A stretch of DNA of 45,080 nucleotides from Parachlorella kessleri (Eukaryota > Chlorophyta > Trebouxiophyceae > Chlorellales > Chlorellaceae), in NCBI GenBank assembly GCA_001598975.1, contig BBXU01001574.1, forward strand, positions 1-45,080. Direction: 5' to 3'. Within the stretch, counting starts at the first letter, position 1. The number at the start of each line of letters is the position of its first letter. Made by a program: the position numbers and the translations under genes. Below are positions 25,199 through 36,203 of this stretch, piece by piece. The notes below the pieces were generated by a model that saw only the letters and a list, made by a program, of their open reading frames with translations, had not been told where the DNA came from and ran no database searches.

Positions 25199-27618
25199 AT
25201 GGAACCTGACGATGGCGTTGAGGGTAGCAGATATCTGTCCTACATGGGAGTGGCTGTCCCAGGAGTTGACTACGCCAAGCTGGCAGACATGATACTAACT
25301 GTGGAAGGTCAAGACCTCCCGTGCCACTCCCACATCTTGGCTAGGGAGTCGAAGGTGAGCCCCCCGGCAGGCAGACTGACCCCACTTCTGCAAGCAGTGT
25401 AGCTAAGAGTGCCACAGCTGTGCCATTCTGCGCTGATGTGGAAGTGACATGGTTCATGTTTGCCTGACAGAAGCCATGTTCAAGCAGTGTATAGCTTGCT
25501 GCTGCAGATGATCTTTGACTTGTGCTCTGCTGAGAGGGAGGGTGACGTCCCAGCACCAAAGCGGCAGCGCCTGTCAAATGGGGACGCCGCCTCAGCTCCA
25601 AGTCACCCTGATGCCGCCACATGGGTGACAGCCAGCCAAGGCCGGCTACGGTTGGTAGAACCCTTTGACGGCTACACAGTTGCAGAAGTGGAGCTGCTGC
25701 TGACAGCTGCATATGATCCCAGCCATGCAGTCACGTTGGTGTGCCAGGACGTGGCCGCCGAGCGCTGGCCAGAACTGCAGCAGGTGCTGCGGCTAGCAGG
25801 GCAGCTGGAAGCTCCCAGGCTTGCAGCATGCATCGACGGCGCGGTTTGCAGCAGCTACCCAGCTGGGTGTGAGGATGTGGCAGGCTGGCTGCCCATATTA
25901 GCTCTGGCAGATCGCCACCCAGAACAGCTGCAGCTGAGCTATGACCGCGGCGTGCGGCTGGCAGTCGCAGCGCTGTCGCGGTCTGTGGGTGACAGTGGCA
26001 AGGCAGCAGCGCCAGCCCAGAGGTACCTGGCTCATCCAGCAGCCGCAAAACTCTCATCAGCCACCTGCAACGCCGTCATGCAAGGCTTCCTCAGCTGCAC
26101 CCACACGCGGCTCCATGCGATCAGGGCTGGGCGGCCGCTGTCGCTGGCAGCCATCGACCAGGCATGTCTAAGCTGCAATGCTGGCACCCAGCAGTACTCT
26201 GGAACCGCCACCTTTACGGTGGGTCACAAACAGTCCAGAACTGCTCATGGCTGCTTGCTGCATGGCTGCCTGCTGCAAGCAGCATTGCGCCTGAGCTACT
26301 GCCCGGGCCCGGACAGTAACATGCTTTGACACCTGCTGGAAGCCAATCACGTCCCAGGCTGTCATGTTGGCACATGCAGTGGCAGTGGTACCCCGGCTTT
26401 GATGTGGATGACCCACGAGCCACAAAAGAAAGCGCTTCTGACCAGTTCCTTGGCTTGGGGCTCCGATGGTGAGGGGGTGCAAATTAGACCGCCTGCTGCA
26501 TCTCTTTCCTGCAAAGGACAGCAGTGTTTCAGCATAGCAGCTTGTGTGCTGCCAAGGTGACCAGTGCGCGCGGCCCTTCAGAAGCCATGACATCAGCCGC
26601 TCCTGTGAGGTACATTTAGCCTTGAAAGACCCTCCCGTTTCCACTTCAACTCCCCCATCCCTGGAGTTTGCAGAGCGATATGCAAGTGGCAAATGAAGGG
26701 TCACTGTCAGTAAAACCCACTTCCTTGCTCCAGCTGCAGGCAGGTATTTGCCTACCTGAATGGCTTCCAGCCCGAAAACAAGGGCTGGCTCTCTCTATAC
26801 CTCAGGGCGGTGCCCAGTACACTGGATGGGCGGCCGGCGCGGCAAGCCACCTACCGTTTTACGGTGAAGGGATCTCCAGACGTTGCCTGGCAAGGTGAGG
26901 CAGCTGTGTGTCGGGCAGCACCAGCCTTTCAAGGTACGGAATTGGGCATCGCAAGCCTTGCAAATTATAACTAACCTGAGGTTCAGCCTTGGTAACCAGA
27001 GTTGTGCCATGCACAGCATGCTTGCTCAGCTGGTCAGGGGTTGGTCGCTGCAAGACTTTGGGCTATACAGGATTAGCACATGAACAGTCCGGCACCTCCC
27101 ATTACCCTTCTTGTAGGCAGTGCCTTGGTGGCTGAAAATGGTGCTGGCTTCCCACGCATGATGCCTACAGCAGGTGAGACCCGCCATGATGCAATCCTGG
27201 TCCAGCTGGGGCTCTGAGGTGCGTATGGTCTGCGGTCACCCTGGTAGTAACAAGAGCAGCGGCGGCAGCAAGGGAAGCTTGGTGGTGCGTCACATGCCTT
27301 AGCGACTGCTCCTTCTAGCAGGACTGCTTCCAAGAACTAGCAAGGTTTTTGATCACTTAGGGTGCACCCGTCGACAGACTGCCAAGCAAGCCGCCTCTGC
27401 ATACAGCTTCAGCAACGTGAAGGGTCACGGGCTGGGCGGTGGGAGAAGGGTGCACCACCATGCACTGCGTCAAATCTTGTACATCTTGTGGCATTTGAGG
27501 CATCTGAAGCTGACACGACGATGCTGCAGACCTCTTTGACCCAGAGAAGGGTTACAGCATTGACGGCACCATCACCGTCCATGTGGAGCTGAGCAAGCTG
27601 TCCAACTTTGACCTCTGA
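25199..27618 (+). CDS. BTB/POZ and MATH domain protein (BTB first, MATH last)
   Basis: Six exons: 25199-25354, 25508-26218, 26380-26468, 26740-26894, 27117-27173 and 27530-27618, totalling 1257 nt and 418 residues in one frame. The N-terminal BTB shows ADMILTVEGQDLPCHSHILA. It is interrupted by an insert containing a basic PAPKRQR motif (possible nuclear signal), then continues with a helical part (ELQQVLRLAGQLEAPRL). From residue 290 the sequence fits a MATH fold: W at the start, NKGWLSLYLRAV, TYRFTVKG, GAGFPRMM and a closing GYSIDGTITVHVEL. BTB-MATH proteins usually act as CUL3 ubiquitin-ligase adaptors, MATH binding substrate and BTB binding cullin. The start at 25199 was chosen for a compact BTB; an in-frame start at 25022 region would add about 59 residues. 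The domain order is opposite to the common MATH-BTB arrangement. Confidence 0.75.
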
Positions 27619-28251
27619 CAGACACGTGGATAGGGGGAAGATTTACAAATAAGAAGAGCAGCGCACCAGGGAGCGCGGTCCCATTTTACAATGAACAGGC
27701 TGACAGCCTCTTGGGGTCAATGGAAGGCTGGGGCGACAGACCAATTCAGTGGCACTGCCAGTAGTTCTGTGACGATACCAAGGGAGGCTGGGCAGCCTAT
27801 GAGCGGCAGCTGCGGTTTCCATTTGCATACTCTGTCTCTGGATCTCTGACCATACAGACCGCTGGTTGACGACCGACTTGTAGCTTGCAGTGTGCAGACT
27901 CATCAAGCACCTGTTACAAGGATTTGCATTTTTCACTCAGGGTGTGGCATGGCCTGATTCCCCATGCATCTAGCACCAAACATCAAGCCCGCCACAAGGC
28001 AGGTGTACTGGCAGACACGGAATGCTGCGTTTGAAAGGCTGTAAGGAGACAAGGAAGCGATGAAGGTATTTTAAGAGCTTAGCAGTGCAAGGACAAACTC
28101 AGTGAGCACTGCTAAGCTCAAGGCAATTCTGATGACTTAGAGAGAATTGTATGGTACAAGTCAGAGACAAGCTAGAGGACCAGAACTGAACCTGCGGAGC
28201 TGCAGTGATAAGGTCCACTTGGGCAAAGCACAGTTCCAGAGCTACACGCTG
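27619..28251. other. Convergent intergenic region, BTB-MATH / ferredoxin-domain gene
   Basis: About 630 bases between two 3' ends. A minus-strand TGTAA lies near 27640, some 610 bases beyond the ferredoxin-gene stop, which is far for a 3' end. No coding or RNA feature is seen. Confidence 0.45.
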
Positions 28252-28885
28252 TTATGTATCGTAGCCATCCACACCCCAGATGCCGTCTTCAAGGTCATCA
28301 ATCTCTATCCTTGCATAGCCAGGTGGCACCCTGGCTATGCAGCTTCGTGTCACTCGTGGCGCTGATGCAACGCCGGAGGCATCTATGAGCGTCACCTCAA
28401 CCTCACAGATGCCACAGCTGTTGGAACAGCAGCCCACTGTGATGTCCACTCCACTCCTCTTAGCCAGCTGCAGGGGCAGCTCCACAGGCAGTGTTTGGCG
28501 GGCAGCCACCTCAGCTAGCCTGAGGGTGCACGGTATGTACCGACGCACGCCAACTCGTCAGCAGGCCAGACAATGAGATGCCTTGAGCAAGGAAGCCTTA
28601 CCTCATATATGTTTTCCCCAGGTGCGGCTTCAACTACAACGTCAGCTGCAGCCCAGGGAGCAACACAGGCTCAGCGCCCAACACAGGGAAACCTTAAGCA
28701 ACCTCCACAGCTACTAGAAATCTTGGGGCCCCACCTGCTTTGAAATAAACTGTTACTGTGGTTCTCTCCACAGCTGTGCTAGCTGTGGAAGCAGCTGGCC
28801 TGTGCGGCATCGGATGGCATGTAGAGAGCCTGGCAGGCAACCAGGGCATGTACGTTCTAGGGGTCCATGACTTGCAATGCAACAT
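28252..28885 (-). CDS. Small [2Fe-2S] ferredoxin-domain protein, probably plastid-targeted
   Basis: Three exons: 28885-28735, 28645-28602 and 28509-28252, giving 453 nt and 150 residues in one frame. The core has the plant-type ferredoxin cluster pattern C-x4-C-x2-C...C at Cys92, Cys97, Cys100 and Cys122, within GCCSNSCGICEVEV and VTRSCIA. Preceding strands TVTVYFKA and VVVEAAPGENIYE fit the beta-grasp fold, the latter on a 44-nt exon that joins in phase. The first 25-40 residues are rich in Ser, Thr, Ala, Arg and Pro like a chloroplast transit peptide. The C-terminus is acidic (IEIDDLEDGIWGVDGYDT). It is unlike photosynthetic PETF, with a short spacing to the last cysteine, so electron partners are unknown. 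Alternative in-frame starts lie 12 and 25 codons downstream. It is divergent from the SR45 gene. Confidence 0.78.
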
Positions 28886-29270
28886 ACTTGGCTCTTGCTG
28901 TGCAAAGGCTGTCTACAGACTCCGAGATCCGCATGAGAGACTGCGCCTGGTTCCAACCGTGCTTTGCAATCACAGCAGGGCATCAGCCGTGCCTTCTTTT
29001 TAGACACACCGCTGGATCGGCCGTTGTGGGGTTGATCGGATACTTGATGCAGAGGTTTAAGGCTCTCTCACACTAGCTCTGCCGCTCACATGCATCACTG
29101 ACATCCCCCGTCTACCTGCCTGAAACTTGCCTGAAACTTGCAGCAGGTAGGGCTTCCTGCTATGTAACGTTGCAAGCTTGAACGCCGCGGCGTTTAACAT
29201 GAAATAGGCCATGACGGGCACCTAGTGCTCCTTGCAGGCGATCGCGGGGTATTTCTGAGCAGGAATAACA
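28886..29270. promoter_or_regulatory. Divergent intergenic region, ferredoxin-domain gene / SR45
   Basis: About 385 bases between the two start codons, expected to hold both promoters. A short direct repeat of CCTGAAACTTG occurs near 29118-29140. No standard core promoter element is apparent. Confidence 0.45.
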
Positions 29271-32200
29271 ATGCCGGCGTCTCCGTCGTCTACCTCCGGC
29301 TCGGAGTCTAGTAGGAGCTCGGGCAGCAGCTCCAGCTACACCAGGTGGGGACTCCCATGGGTGTGCACTTGCCAGGGTTCCCTTTGCGCAATACGCAGGT
29401 GGCCATCTCAAGTGTCCGCACCTAGTGGAGGCAATTCCGATAGGATCTACCTTGGCCACACTTGGCTCTTGTGACCTCTATGGCGGTGGCACAGTTTGGT
29501 CATGCCACCCCTGCGACTCGCGTTGAAACCTCTGGCGCACTCTTACGTGCAGCGGCAGCAGCGGTAGCTCTGGAAGCCGGTCAAGCGGCCCTTCCACCCG
29601 CAGCCGGTCCAGGTCCCGCCCAAAGTCACCTGCCCCTACGCGCAAGGATGACCGCAGCGCAGCAGAGCGCCCAGGGCGCGAGCGGGAGAAGGTCCGCAGT
29701 GAGGAGAAGGCCGCGAAGCCAATGGATGTGGACGGGGGCAGGGCAAAGGCTGCTGCTGGCGCGGGCGCTGCAGCGGCTGAGAGGGACGGCAAGAGCCAGC
29801 CGATGGATGTGGACCGGAAGGCGCCAGCCAAGGTTTGTAAAGCTTGTTTCTTGTGGTAAGCTTGCGCTTTCCGTTGCGGGCTTGCCTGTCTAGCACCCTC
29901 TCCCTCTAGCAGGCATATGAACCCATTCACCGTTGGGGAGTTATATTGATTTGACACTGGTCCATTTTTTTCTGTGTGGCCAGTCATCCTTAGCTTTTCT
30001 GCCAAGTGAGGGCCTCTCTGGGGCACCAAAGACGCGTCCAAGGCCACTCAATACGCCCTTTCTCGCCCTGTGCTTACAGGATGGCAGCAGCAGTGAGCCG
30101 GCGCGGCTGCACGTCGGCCACTTAACGCGCAACGTGTCGGAGGAGCATGTGAAGGAGATCTTTGGCACCTTTGGCAAGCTGAAGAGTGTGGAGCTGGCAA
30201 TCGACAGGATGGTCAACCTTCCCAGGTGAGCTGCGGCATGGTGGTGGGCAGACAGCACTGGACTCACTCAACTCCACAGACCCCTGTCTGGTGGGCGTGG
30301 GGTTTTTGGGGAGGCAGGCTGGCCTGTTACCCAGGGTTCGATGTCGTGTTAATAGGGGAGGCTGAGTGCCCATTTCTGGCAACTTGTGCCAATGGGTGGT
30401 CCGACAACCTTAGGTCCGACAACCACACTTGCACCCTCCCTGGCAGTCTGAGCTGTTTTACAGAGCCTGCGTGTGTCATCACTCTACCAGGCTTACCTTA
30501 CCCTTGGTCCCCAACCCCGTGTGCCCCCTGGTACTGCAGGGGGTTCTGCTATGTGGAGTTTGAGCGGCGCGACGAGGCAGAGAAGGCCAAGGACCACATG
30601 GATGGCGGCCAGATTGACGGCAATGTAGTGTCGGTGCAGGTGGGCGTGTGTGGGTAATGTTGGGTCCCTGAGGGGAGTGATGAGCGGACCAGGGGTCACT
30701 CTGGCAGTGGGAGGGTGATTCCCTTGGGCACATGAGCGTGGGAGGCTGGTGCAATCCTACAACACAGGTTGGGCGAATGGGGACTCTGGTACCTTTCGCC
30801 GAGGCCACTGGGTATGATGGGGCCCTGTATTTTGAATGCGTTTTAGGTGGTTGACTGAACTTCTGTTAAGGGAGCTTGCATTGCATCTGGGCGCTTCTGG
30901 CTGTTGTGGGTGGCTTGTCCAACCCTTTCTGTTGTCCGCAATGCATTGTGCTGCGGTGCATTCTCCCCACAGCTCTCTGCTACCTTTCTAGCCTGGCTGC
31001 CGCTTTTGTTAACCTGGTGCCTTTCCTGCCCGTCGGCCTGCAGTTTGTGCTGCTGCCACGCCGCCGCTCGCCACCGCCGCCGGTCAAGAGGCCGGAGCCC
31101 GAGCGGCGCGAGGCAGACAGGGCGCGGCCGGATCCCAGGAATGTCAGGGATGCCAGGGACGGCAGGGATGCGAGGGATGGCCCGCCGCGCGACCGGCGCC
31201 CGCCGTCGCCGCGCCGGAGGTCGCCACCCCGCAGGGGACCCTCCCCAAGGCGCAGGTGGGTATCACGGTGGGGAGGAGCAGCGCTGGCCGGGCGAGGCTG
31301 CTTGGTGGTAGGGTCGGGAGAGAAGATAGCCGTAAGCCCTGAGGCGTGGGTTAGGGGTTGTCTTGAAAGCCTTGAAGTTGTCGAGTAAGTTCAGCTGACG
31401 CCCCTCTATGTACGCCTGAAGATGGACTTCTCTGCCCAGTCCAGGGCTTCAGCAGCTGTGTTCATCTAGGCACTGCGGCGGGGCGAGTTCTCGCACTCAA
31501 TGCGCCTGGTTGCTGCCTGCAGGTCCCTAAGCCCCCCTCGCCGCCGCCCGCTGTCACCGCCGCGGCGCCCGCGCAGCCCGCCCGGCCGCCGCGACCGCAG
31601 CCCGCCGCCGCGGCGTCGCTCACGGTCACCCTTGCCAGCGGCGCGTCGCAGGTGGGGGGTGAACTTGATATCACATGTCTGGCAAGCTGCTGCTACCTTG
31701 TGGTTCATAGGGAGTGTTGTGTTTTAGCAGGCCTGCCCCTGCCCACTTAACTCCGCTGGTACCGCTGTGGCGCGTGTGTGGCGCGCCTTTCATGCGACGC
31801 TGCAGGCAGCACCAAAGTTCATACAACTGGGTGCCTGCGTGTTTAGGCAGTTGGTATTGCAAATCCAACATAATGTAACACTTGGTTGGGCTTCAGGTAT
31901 ATACCTACCATTTGTACTGTCAACGGATGGGTACATTTTTCCTTTTGTCTTAGCTTCACTCTGACCGCACACGACTGCAGGTCCCCACCACCCAGGCGGT
32001 CGCCTCCGCGTGGCAGGTCCCCCCCAGCGCGCAGCAGGAGGTCCCCTTCACCCATCAGAAGACGGTGGGTTGCCTTGCTGCCTGGAGAGTTGGCGCCGGT
32101 GGGTGTGCTTCATAGGTCGAGGTCCAGCCCCTAGTTTCCACTGGGTAGGCCTTACAGCAGGCACCCGATTCTGCGCTGAGCCGGCCGGACAACCACCACC

Positions 32201-32460
32201 AAGTATTGCCTATGCTGGCTGCGGCTGCGCTGTGCATCGGCAGCAGCTGGCAGCAGGTCGCCAGGCACGTGTGCTGACGCAGTGTGTCGGCAGGGCTCCC
32301 TGTCTGGGTGCTGTAGAGCGCTGCCAGGGCAGCTGGCAGTGCCTGGATGCAAGGCACTGTCATACATCTCTTGGCCGCTGTTGTGCGCAGGGGCCGCAGT
32401 TCCTCTCGGAGCAGCAGCGACTCTGGCTCTTCCAGCAGCTATACCTCAGACAGCCGCTGA
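29271..32460 (+). CDS. SR45: SR45/RNPS1-type serine-arginine splicing factor
   Basis: Eight exons: 29271-29344, 29553-29832, 30080-30225, 30540-30639, 31044-31255, 31523-31651, 31981-32064 and 32391-32460. They total 1095 nt, 364 residues, all in frame. One RRM lies between two RS domains, the architecture of SR45/RNPS1. RNP2 is RLHVGHL (about residue 126) and RNP1 is GFCYVEF. ELAIDRMVNLPRGF and DGGQIDGNVV match RNPS1 closely. The N-terminal region (1-118) is serine-rich with two copies of KPMDVD/QPMDVD. The C-terminal region is built of RRRSPPPR-type units, several ending at exon borders in RRR. The family joins the exon-junction complex and ASAP complex and controls alternative splicing in the nucleus. 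The exons each add one RS cassette, so exon skipping would shorten the RS domain if phases permit. Confidence 0.93.
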
Positions 32461-33361
32461 GCCTGCTGTGCTGTGCCTGCTGGGCGGAAGGCGTGCACGG
32501 TGACCCAGCCGTGGACATTGTTTTGAGGAGGCTGCATGCGCCCAGCTCTGGCTTGGGCGGCTACACCAGCTCTTGTAGGACCTGAAGGTGTGGATTTGGG
32601 GTAGGGAATAGGAAGTCGACGCCTAACAACTGCTGAGGAGGGGAGATGAGAGGGTGGTCAGCCATGTGGTGCAGCTGGACGTTGCCACAGTTGCGCCATC
32701 ATGGCTTGGATGGAATGCGATAGTCTGTTGCTTCCTCTCGCCTCTGGCCCAAGCCTTGCTTATATGCGTCTGGTTGGATGATACTCGTTTCCCTGCTGGA
32801 AGTTGTGGACTGTGGCCACCACTAGACCTTGCACTTGCAGTCTTTAGCGACTGGCTTCCTATGCATGTTCCTATGTTCCTACTTCGGCTGGTCTGCACGC
32901 TGCCACGCTATGATACAACAGAAAGGTGTGAAGAAAGCAAGCACACAATCCCACCAAAAAACCGTTTCCGGGGGTAGCAGGCAACATGCGACGACCAGCA
33001 CCGTGACATCTTTGAGTAAGCCAACAGTTCCCAGTCCGCCAAGGGCTCAGAAGCGGTCAGCATTAGCAGTGCTATGGAACCTGGCACAACGAGAAAAGAT
33101 GGCTAACACAACCGCACGACAGAGCAACATGAGAGTAGTAGGCAAATCCAGCACATATCAACTACATAGCTGGGGATGTCGCGTCATCAGCAGCACTGGT
33201 AGTGGCAACTGCTCAACACAAGGCCTGCCGGGGCAGGCAGTATATAGCGAGGATGGTGCCTGGAGCGACCAGGTTATCTTCTCTTGGGCTGGCAACCCTC
33301 GACCAACCGACCTTTGAAAAGCTTGCACATAAGTTAGACGGCAGACAAGCCCACATGCCAC
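32461..33361. other. Convergent intergenic region, SR45 / unrecognised gene
   Basis: About 900 bases between two 3' ends. Several short ORFs occur in both directions, none with recognisable features or neighbouring splice support. No repeat or RNA gene was found. Confidence 0.45.
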
Positions 33362-36203
33362 TCAGCTGGCTAGCTGAAACACGTAAGCCCGCAGATCTCC
33401 TGCTGGCAACTGCACTCTGCCAAGGCTGCGGGTGCGCTCCCCTCTGCTGCTCCTGACCTCCCTGCTGCTGCTGCCCTTGCCGCCGCCCAGGCCACCGGAA
33501 TAACGCTGCAGAGCCAGGCTCACGGCCGCAAGTGGGCCCACAGCCTGGCTGTCCTTACCGCCAGGCCCTCCCGCCGCCTTGTCACCGACGAAAGTATCCG
33601 TCTTGCCGCCCCCAAAGAGTCCGGCGGCCTTGCTGCCACGGAAGAACCCTTCCGCCTTGCCGCCACCGAAGATGCCAGCCGCCTTGCTGCTGCCGCTGTC
33701 CTTTGCTGCCGCTGGCTCGTCCTCATGCGCCCCTGCTGCCTTGCTGCTGGGGCTGGGGTGAGAAAGCCCTCCACCCTTGCTGCTGGCATGTAGCATGCCC
33801 CCCGCCTTGCTGCTGTCTTTTGCAGCCGGCTCGTCCTCCGCCGCCGTCGCTGCTGCCTTGCTGCCGCTGCCGCCAAACAGCCCGCCCGCCTTGCTGCCAC
33901 TGAACAGCCCGCCAGCCTTATGTAGGCTGCCGCTGTCAGGAGCCGCTGGTGTCTCCCCTGGGCCTGCCGCCGCCGGCGTTTCCGCTGTGGCCGCTGCTGC
34001 TGTTGATTCTGCCGAGACTGTTGGGCTGGGGCCTGAGCGCACCCGCTGCAGCAGCTGCTGGGGCCATGCAACCAGCTCCACTTTAGGGATGGAGAAATGG
34101 GCGTGGCCCAGCTCGGCGCGGTGTTCCCCGACCTGCTCGTTGCCCACGTTTCTGCACAGACGAGGCACATGCTCAGCTTGACGATGCTTGGCCTCCGGGA
34201 CGCACCCAAGAGAGGAAGGGCGGCAACGGATGTGTCACTTCAGAGCATGCCCCTGGGGTGAGACAGCAGAGTGTACCCTAGTGCTAGATTTCGTAAGGTC
34301 CTGGCTGCAGCATCAGTGTTCATCCAACTCTTGCGAATACCCCAACCTGGCCTCAGGTAGCAAATAAGAGGCGGATAAGACACCCAGACTGCCCCCTTCA
34401 AGGCAGGTGATGCAGGATATCCAACATAATATCGCCAGGGATCTAAGGCACCAATTCTGAAGCTTACCCCTCTAAGCTGGGCATGCTGTAGTTGACACTC
34501 CAGTGGATCCTGCCCTCCGCGCCATCCGTCAGGGGTATCTACAACACCAGTAACAGCAGAAATGCCATGTAGCCAACCACATTGCGTAGCCCAAAAAGGT
34601 GTACAATTGCTAACAATGCATTGTAAGGCACCTAGCACAGCAGCTGACAATGTGCGGGTGACACTTTCGCGGCCCGCCCACCTCGCCGAGAAACAACCTG
34701 CCATGGCCAGCACCCACCGGGTCTAATGCCCATTGCAGTGGAGCCAGCATCAGCGGATATTATGTCCATCTCTATGATCTCGTTACCAGCCAACATCACA
34801 TAGCTAGGAAGGTGTGCCTGGGGTGCCTTGTTGCATGGGCAGGGCGGCTGCCCATGCAACAAGGCCCTCCGCCCACTCACCAGTTTCTTCCTCTTGATCT
34901 CTCCTGCATTGATGTCCCACTTGGTGGCCAGCCTGCAGCAAGCACAGGGTGTCAATGACAGGTGGACAATTTAGCAGAAGAAGGGAACCACCACCCTTGA
35001 CACATATTTGCCGCCATTTAGCCCAACCGCAACAGCGCAGTAACTAGCCGTCTTGTAGACGGGACTAGGCTAGTCATGCCTTGGCTAGTTTTCTTTGTCT
35101 ACCCTATGGGCCATTTCAATTTGTTCCTCCTTCTACCTCATCATAATCCATATCAGACCCCGCCACATCTGTCGTGAAAGAAATGGCCAGCATGTAAATC
35201 TTTGCAGGCCACCAAGCATACATAATATTATGTATAAACACCACTCGGTGGCCGCCTTCCTACGCAAGCCACTACCTGTATGAGAGATTCCTGGTCCCCT
35301 TGAACGGATTGGCATGACCATGCAGGTCCAGTGTGAACACCCACCAAGACAGCTTGCGAGACCTGCGATGTATGGCACCACTGTGATTGTAGCCACGCAT
35401 TGCCAAGAACCCGTGTCCGGTCAAGCACCCTGTTGGGTACCTGCCTCGATAATTGTTGGTACTGTCAAACCAAGCACGGTACTGGCAACAGTGGGATGAC
35501 CAGCCTGGCACGATTTGGCAGCCTCTCTGAAGGTACAAAGGCTTCATGCAAGTCGCCAAAGCGCAAATGCCTGCTACTGGCAGTAGGAAAAGCCTGACCT
35601 GAGAGTAAATGTGCCGTTGCGGTCGACCTTCAGCCGACGCCAAGGGGAGTTTCTGTCGGCAGGCTTAACCTGCACAGCCCACATGCTATGCGGTTGAAAA
35701 AGATGAATAATAATAAGAAATTATGGCTTGCTAAGTCAAACAGGGGTTCAACTGCAGGCTAATAGGATTGCCCTTTCCGGAGACAACAAACAAGCAGCTG
35801 CAGCTGCAGGTGTAGATGGAGGAAGACCTCCTTGAAACTCGCCACAGGCCACCTGTCACTCACCACAAGGGTCCCAGAGCTTTCAGCCTTCGCAATTGAG
35901 TAGGTCAAATCGGCACCCAGCACAGCAGGTCCAACCCTGCAACCAACACAGCGTATGCACTGGCAACCTCAAAGTGCTGGCTTTGTGGGCACTTGAACTT
36001 TTTTGCATCCCAGGCTGCCAGTAACCGGGACGACGTCAAAATGCGTGCCTGTTCCGCAGTTTGAGGGTGCAGTCGGGACGGTGGTCCAAGGTAAAGCGTT
36101 GTAGCAGCTCTTCCACTGTGTCGATGGACTGGGTCTCCGCAGTGTCGAACGTGTGCGCCGAATACTCGCTAAGGTCATCAAAGTCTGATGAGTGCGTGCT
36201 CAT
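33362..36203 (-). CDS. Unrecognised protein: beta-rich N-terminal half, Gly-Phe repeat tail
   Basis: Best model has eight exons: 36203-36049, 35936-35864, 35669-35599, 35362-35276, 34932-34881, 34817-34698, 34538-34468 and 34151-33362, giving 1419 nt and 472 residues. I do not recognise the family. The start MSTHSSDFDD is acidic. Next come alternating hydrophobic/polar strands (GADLTYSIAKAES, SWWVFTLDLHGHANPFKG, ATKWDINAGEIKRKKL, RIHWSVNYSMPSL, AHFSIPKVELVAWPQ), suggesting a beta sandwich or barrel. The last 200 residues are low-complexity, with five or more units like KAAGLFGGGK or KAGGLFGGS separated by EDEPAAKDS segments. The first intron appears to use a GC donor. The intron 34818-34880 is almost wholly a hairpin. 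The donor at 34698 (GTTGTT) is weak and was chosen only to keep frame; the stronger GTGGGT at 34717 would break it. Exon borders 6-7 are therefore uncertain. Confidence 0.55.
34825..34865. repeat. Perfect 18-bp hairpin inside a 63-nt intron
   Basis: Arms 34825-34842 and 34848-34865 are exact reverse complements of 18 nt, with a 5-nt loop GGCGG. The hairpin fills two thirds of the intron 34818-34880 of the unrecognised gene, leaving about 7 nt on the acceptor side and 15 nt on the donor side. Confidence 0.93.

Noticed and set aside
25469..25507. Extra short exon upstream of 25508 in the BTB-MATH gene, using the CAG at 25470
   Set aside because: In the required phase it runs into a TAG after seven codons; the CAG at 25507 continues the BTB frame cleanly.
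33532..34181. Plus-strand Pro/Cys/Ala-rich ORFs opposite the Gly-Phe repeat tail
   Set aside because: They mirror the repetitive minus-strand exon and have no independent support.
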